Under the pieces are notes generated by a model, which saw only the letters and a list, made by a program, of their open reading frames with translations, did not search any database and was not told where the DNA came from. A program made the translations under genes and the position numbers. This document shows positions 7,473 through 10,664 of a stretch of DNA of 10,664 bases, one piece after another. This stretch comes from Euperipatoides rowelli (Eukaryota; Onychophora; Udeonychophora; Euonychophora; Peripatopsidae). Each line of letters begins with the position of its first letter. Within the stretch, counting starts at the first letter, position 1. The DNA lies in the NCBI GenBank assembly GCA_003024985.2, contig PXIH01S0016437.1. One strand, written 5' to 3'.

Positions 7473-7683
7473 CAGCGAGGTTAACCCTGGTTATAATCTT
7501 TTTTTTTTTTTTAATATGTATATATAGGCCTATAATTTTTTTTTTTATTATTTTTATATTTTTTTTTTTAATTTTTTTTATATTAGCCAATAGGCTATTT
7601 AATTAGCCTATAGGCTATTTAATTAGCCTATAGGCTATTATATAGCCTATAGGCTATTATATAGCCTATAGGCTATTTAATAG
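7473..7683. repeat. Insertion in LINE B endonuclease: poly-T plus palindromic satellite
   Basis: Endonuclease coding reads QQQTIV up to about 7472 and resumes as AIINAHVSS from about 7682. Between them lie about 210 bp unlike the element. It starts CAGCGAGGTTAACCCTGG, continues with long T runs (7498-7580) and ends in five tandem palindromes. ATAGTA at the left junction and ATAGCA at the right could be a 6-bp target duplication with one mismatch. The exact ends are estimates from the protein frame. Confidence 0.6.
7584..7675. repeat. Five tandem copies of the palindrome TAGCCTATAGGCTA
   Basis: The 14-bp perfect palindrome TAGCCTATAGGCTA lies at 7604-7617, 7624-7637, 7643-7656 and 7662-7675. 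A first copy with one change (TAGCCAATAGGCTA) is at 7584-7597. Spacers alternate in pairs: TTTAAT, TTTAAT, TTATA, TTATA. The period is therefore 20, 20, 19, 19 bp. Each unit is self-complementary, so the array could extrude cruciforms and is prone to expansion. Confidence 0.95.
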
Positions 7684-8082
7684 CAATTATAAATGCACAT
7701 GTAAGTAGTGAAACAGACCCCAGGAATAAAATACATCAGGCTAATCAGCTCCATATTATTAATAGAGGACCTAAATGCACATTTTGGGGTAGCAGATAAG
7801 GAAAAGAAAGAAGATAAATGAGTCAGATCAAAATTAAAGCACCAAATGGAAAAGGGAAACTACATGAAAATGCTAATGACCATGTTCAACCTAATTTTAC
7901 ACCATTCTTGGAGCTAAAGTAATACAGTACTTAAAACATGGTCCAATGGTACCAACAAATCCCAATTAAATCATAATCCATATACAAACTAGAAGCAATC
8001 AATTATATAAATCCAAAATGGATAGGCACAGTTGAATCAGATCATAAAATATTATATGGTGTACTGATGGGGGAGGAACTCA

Positions 8083-8640
8083 AGGAGAGAATAAAAACAA
8101 ATCAGATAGTCCAAAATGACCCAGATCTAAAAGAAAAATTCCCAATGTGAAATAAGCATTGCCATGAACCAGTTAGATATAATAATAAATCATCTACAAA
8201 CAATAGAAGACAAATGGGAGGCAATTAAAGAAACTATTTCGGAAACACCCTATCAGTTCAGAGATCTCCTACCACTCCAATGAGAAATAGAACCATAGCA
8301 CTCAAAAAAATAATCAAATAGTTAAGACCCAGATTCCCAAAAGATGAAGAGTACAGAACAGATCTGAAAATGGCCAATAAAAACAGAAAAGAAGCAGACA
8401 AGAAACACTTTATCGATAAATGTTCAAAATTTATACAGAACCTAGAATCAGTCCATCCAAATCAAAGATTAATAGATCTTTACAAGCTAATAAAAAGTCA
8501 CAAACTTATGAGGGAAAGGAAGGCCAAGAGATACATTCCCATGTCAAAATGAGAGAATAACTGGATCCAAAGCAAAGCTCATAAAGGAAACATAACAAAC
8601 CGTTACCACCCCCACCTTCAAAGTCCCTTGTAACAAAAAA
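8083..8640 (+). pseudogene. LINE B linker between endonuclease and reverse transcriptase
   Basis: This is the connecting region of the LINE B protein. Coding continues from the SDH motif as ELKERIKTNQIVQNDPDLKE to TGA at 8148-8150, becomes fragmented, and then runs open in one frame from 8370 to 8552 (ANKNRKEADKKHFIDKCSKF onward, ending YIPMSK). It is highly charged and Lys-rich, as is common for this helical linker in LINEs. No separate catalytic motif is expected or seen. It is an internal part of the element's ORF, not an independent gene. Confidence 0.7.
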
Positions 8641-9605
8641 TGGATCAGAGCATTTAAAAAAAGGAGAGCACCAGGAATAGATAACAAACTTAGAGTTGCT
8701 CACATACTCTCCAACTAGAGTAATAGATGAATTAGTAGAGTTATTAATTGAGGCCAAGGAGAAAAATAAAGTACCCAAAGAATGGAATACCTCCTTACAG
8801 ATTTCCATACAAAAAAAAAAAAAAACCCAAAGGAATAACATTACAGAATAATCTCTTTATGTATTATCATGTTCAAGGTTTGTACAAACTACATATTGCA
8901 CTGTTTAGAAGACATACTACCAGAGGCTCCATCATACCAAGCAGCATATCTACCGGACTGCTCCATGGATGATCATACATTCACAGTTGGAAGATTTCTA
9001 GAAGAAAGATGGAAAGAAAGACTAAAAACGTATGTGGTAGCACTGGATCTGAAAAAGGCTTTTGACTCCGTTAAACACGAAGCTATCATCTCTATTCTGA
9101 AACACAGGATTGTACTCACAAAATGATTAACTGAATCATAAAATCATCCCTTCACGAAGACACAATTATCCAGTGGTGTGGTCAAAGGTCCCAGAAAATT
9201 CTGAAAGGTTGGGAGTAAAGAAGGATGTCCGCTATCACCCATATTATTCAACCTAGCCATAGCTGAAGGGCTGCAAACAGCAGCTGAAGTACTCCCATTT
9301 ATTGATCTCTAACACGAAGACCATACAACCCTTCCATTAATACTTGCATTTGCTGATGACATACTATTAGTTGCAGACTACCATAAGAACTCCAATAATT
9401 ATTAATCAACGAATTGACAGGTTTGTTTGCATGTATTACAGGATTAAAGTTGAACTCAAAGAAATGCCAGATGCTTATAAGAGATCCCTTAGCCATAATT
9501 CCTCAAATTGGGACTATACAAATAGAAGGAAAAATAATTTTCACAGTCAAAAGCCTAAAGTATCTTGGTATTACAATCACTAACTCCTTAAATAACAATA
9601 CATGA
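8640..9605 (+). pseudogene. LINE B reverse transcriptase domain, broken
   Basis: This domain copies the element's RNA using the nicked target as primer. Motifs in order: AFKKRRAPGIDN (8650-8685, the conserved APG-D block); after a frameshift, VIDELVELLIEAKEKNKVPKE and WN; a 15-A run (8811-8825) that has probably corrupted the next motif; GITLQNN (8832-8852); then in one frame from 8869 a segment with SYQAAYLPDCSMDDHTFTV and the catalytic ALDLKKAFDSV (first Asp at 9046-9048). A stop at 9124-9126 and a frame change lead to a piece with SSLHEDTIIQW. GCPLSPILFNLAI (9223-9261) and the catalytic FADD (9349-9360) return to the 8869 frame, with TAA at 9310-9312. The thumb region (TGLKLNSKKCQM, KYLGITIT) is in another frame and ends at 9605. 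All catalytic residues are present. Confidence 0.9.
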
Positions 9606-10106
9606 GGGAAAGAATAAAAAAAAAGACTTATGCAACAGTACACGCTATATTACCATTTTTGCAAAGAAATCGTCTTTAGTAGCCTACCCATCGTCATATA
9701 TGGACTAAAAACATCAAACTGAAACAGCATAAGAGCATGGAAAGGGATGTGGTGTAATTACTAGCCTCCACATGCCATCCGGTAGTGGACCCCTGAACAC
9801 CAACATCCTTCTTCGTAGGAAAACCATCATTATAGATCTTGGGAACACATAAACAGGAGAACAGAGGGACATATGCTTAGAACAGTAATGTCCTTTCAAA
9901 CAAAAAAGAGAAAAATTGGAAGACCCTGCTTATCTTGGACATCAAGTCTCGAAGAAGACAAGAAAAAAATTGAAACCCTGGAAGTGGATTGGCCACAAAT
10001 CTTATTGGACAAAAATAAAATGGTAGCTATATCTAAAGAAATATTCACAAAACTGGAAAAGTCGGATACAGAAGATGAAGGCTCAGCGAGAAAGTACAGA
10101 AGATGA
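9606..10106 (+). pseudogene. LINE B C-terminal domain, broken
   Basis: After the thumb, pieces such as KKKTYATVHAILPFLQRN and LPIVIYGLKT (about 9683-9715) match the post-RT region of LINEs, though stops interrupt them. From 9864 a clean frame reads EGHMLRTVMSFQTKKRKIGR, with GRP at 9918-9926 and a Trp at 9936-9938, then an acidic and Lys-rich stretch ending at TGA 10104-10106. The GHMLR, GRP and W order is a C-terminal signature seen in RTE-like and related LINEs. Its molecular role is not settled. The last segment (from 9873, 77 codons) is the longest undamaged part of the C-terminus. Confidence 0.75.
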
Positions 10107-10543
10107 TTTAAAAGAAGAAACAGTTGTATCCTAATAAAAAAATCACTCAAGGTAAGTAAGAAGAGAAAAGGGAATTGGAAATGGGAAAAAGAAGAGGGAA
10201 AGGAACCATACTCAACAAGATTCATTGGGTTCAGTCTATAGACATACTACAACTCAGACAATGCCCAAAGATATGCTTCTATTACCCTCTTACTAAACCT
10301 TATTCATCCAACTCTCTCTCTCTCCCTGATAAAATGGTATCGATTGGCAATCTTGAGGTCGGGAGGTTACCTCGGGCCGACCAGAGTAGAACATGCTATA
10401 ACCCTGTCTCATTTGTGCTCATGTAGATAGATGTATTCATGAAATTGATGCATAGACTCATATGGATATATCAAACATTGTGCCCTCCGGTCTGGGACAA
10501 ACCACATGAGCTTTCTTTCCTCATGCAAATTATTATTATTATT
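10107..10543 (+). other. LINE B 3' UTR with hairpins and (ATT)5 tail
   Basis: After the last stop the strand is non-coding. It contains a TC run (about 10311-10325), a stem GGTCGG/CCGACC (10357-10362, 10377-10382) enclosing GAGG/CCTC, and then CATGAG/CTCATG (10505-10510, 10520-10525) with a 9-nt loop. The last hairpin is followed after three bases by ATTATTATTATTATT (10529-10543). Reverse transcriptases of many LINEs recognise a 3'-terminal hairpin and prime on a short repeated tail, so I take this as the element's true 3' end. Confidence 0.55.
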
Positions 10544-10599
10544 AAATTTCATTTCTTGTTTTAACAATCATTTTTGGAAAAGAAATTCACTTAAACTCA

Positions 10600-10664
10600 A
10601 GCCCGGATCTACAGATTTCGGGCCCCCCTGCAGGAAAATTAAATGGGCCCCCTAAATTGATAAG
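10600..10664. repeat. G/C-rich dispersed-repeat fragment cut by the window edge
   Basis: AAGCCCGGATCTACAG followed by TTTCGGGCCCCCCTGCAGG and ATGGGCCCCCTAAATT. The GGGCCCCC word occurs twice about 30 bp apart. The block differs sharply in composition from its neighbours and resembles the ends of short G/C-rich transposon-derived repeats. The rest of it lies outside the window. Confidence 0.35.

Larger units (their letters stand above)
6880..8082 (+). pseudogene. LINE B leader and apurinic-type endonuclease domain, broken
   Basis: In the intact element this domain nicks chromosomal DNA to start reverse transcription. A charged leader open to the stop TAA at 7114-7116 is followed in the same frame by IKVATWNVTRC (Asn of TWN at 7135-7137). 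After a frameshift near 7170 comes NEIDEVLNVLEIDIV, TGA (7221-7223, probably a former Trp), then IQETH with the metal-binding Glu at 7230-7232, and TAG at 7257-7259. Beyond the insertion at about 7473-7683 follow AIINAHVSSETDPRNK, then LIEDLNAHFG (7756-7785), matching the conserved GDFNAH with Gly changed to Glu and Phe to Leu. ESDHKI at 8034-8051 is the catalytic SDH motif. Motif order and spacing match the exonuclease-endonuclease-phosphatase fold used by LINEs. Confidence 0.85.
6880..10543 (+). mobile_element. LINE B: near full-length, degenerate EN-RT LINE (RTE-like?)
   Basis: A second non-LTR retrotransposon, on the plus strand and unrelated in group to LINE A. Its single large ORF can be followed in pieces: a leader (about 6890-7116), an AP-type endonuclease (7117-8080), a linker, a reverse transcriptase (8640-9610), a C-terminal tail (to 10106), and a 3' UTR ending in a hairpin and (ATT)5 at 10529-10543. 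A total of about 3.5 kb with one ORF, GCPLSP and FADD in the palm, and a GHMLR/GRP/W tail suggest the RTE-like LINEs, but the clade is uncertain. The 5' boundary is not fixed. Many stops and frameshifts make it inactive. A satellite-like insertion splits the endonuclease. Confidence 0.85.

Noticed and set aside
8506-8841. 111-codon minus-strand open frame
   Set aside because: It is the antisense of the LINE B linker and RT start, and its content reflects the opposite strand. No motif supports it.
9896-10225. 109-codon minus-strand open frame, rich in F, S and L
   Set aside because: It is antisense to the LINE B C-terminus, which has recognisable GRP and GHMLR motifs on the plus strand.
10340-10400. 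Possible tRNA or tRNA-derived SINE head in the G/C-richer part
   Set aside because: I could not form a cloverleaf or find A- and B-box words in the right spacing; only a local stem is present.
10175-10426. 83-codon plus-strand open frame after LINE B
   Set aside because: It lies in the 3' UTR and crosses a TC microsatellite and a hairpin. No similarity to a known protein is apparent.

Overview
The window looks like eukaryotic, probably arthropod (insect-like), intergenic or intronic DNA. It is strongly A+T-rich, has many homopolymer runs and short A/T microsatellites, has no bacterial-style operons, and nearly all recognisable protein coding is decayed retrotransposon. The species cannot be fixed from the sequence.

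Layout. 1-920: A+T-rich DNA with one striking hairpin and possibly the 3' UTR of the next element. 921-2000 (minus): a 5'-truncated CR1/Jockey-group LINE (LINE A) with a reverse transcriptase that is still easy to read. 2062-2169: a short coding-like stretch behind a possible splice acceptor. 2170-3432: a 1.26-kb element with 13-bp terminal inverted repeats, best explained as a non-autonomous PIF/Harbinger-like DNA transposon; a foreign LINE 3' end with a hairpin and (AAAT)n tail (about 2740-2863) lies inside it. 3726-3800: a fragment resembling a hAT terminus. 4426-4685: a minisatellite of about 16-bp units. 4975-5157: a candidate host terminal exon (hydrophobic segment, basic tail, stop, AATAAA about 140 bp downstream). 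5549-5690: a G-rich repeat-like island. 6567-6718: an imperfect duplication of about 82 bp. 6880-10543 (plus): a nearly full-length but broken second LINE (LINE B), with endonuclease, linker, reverse transcriptase, C-terminal domain and a 3' UTR ending in a hairpin plus (ATT)5. Its endonuclease is split by a poly-T/palindromic satellite insertion (about 7473-7683). The right edge carries part of another G/C-rich repeat.

The two LINEs are from different groups: LINE A has an SGIVQG/LGPFLF plus YADD palm, while LINE B has GCPLSP plus FADD and an RTE-like GHMLR/GRP/W tail. Both are dead (stops, frameshifts). They encode no cooperating host pathway; they record successive insertions. I see no convincing new multigene system. 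The items most worth a second look are the two candidate host exons, the TIR element abutting one of them, the palindromic satellite inside LINE B, and the hairpin-plus-microsatellite 3' ends.
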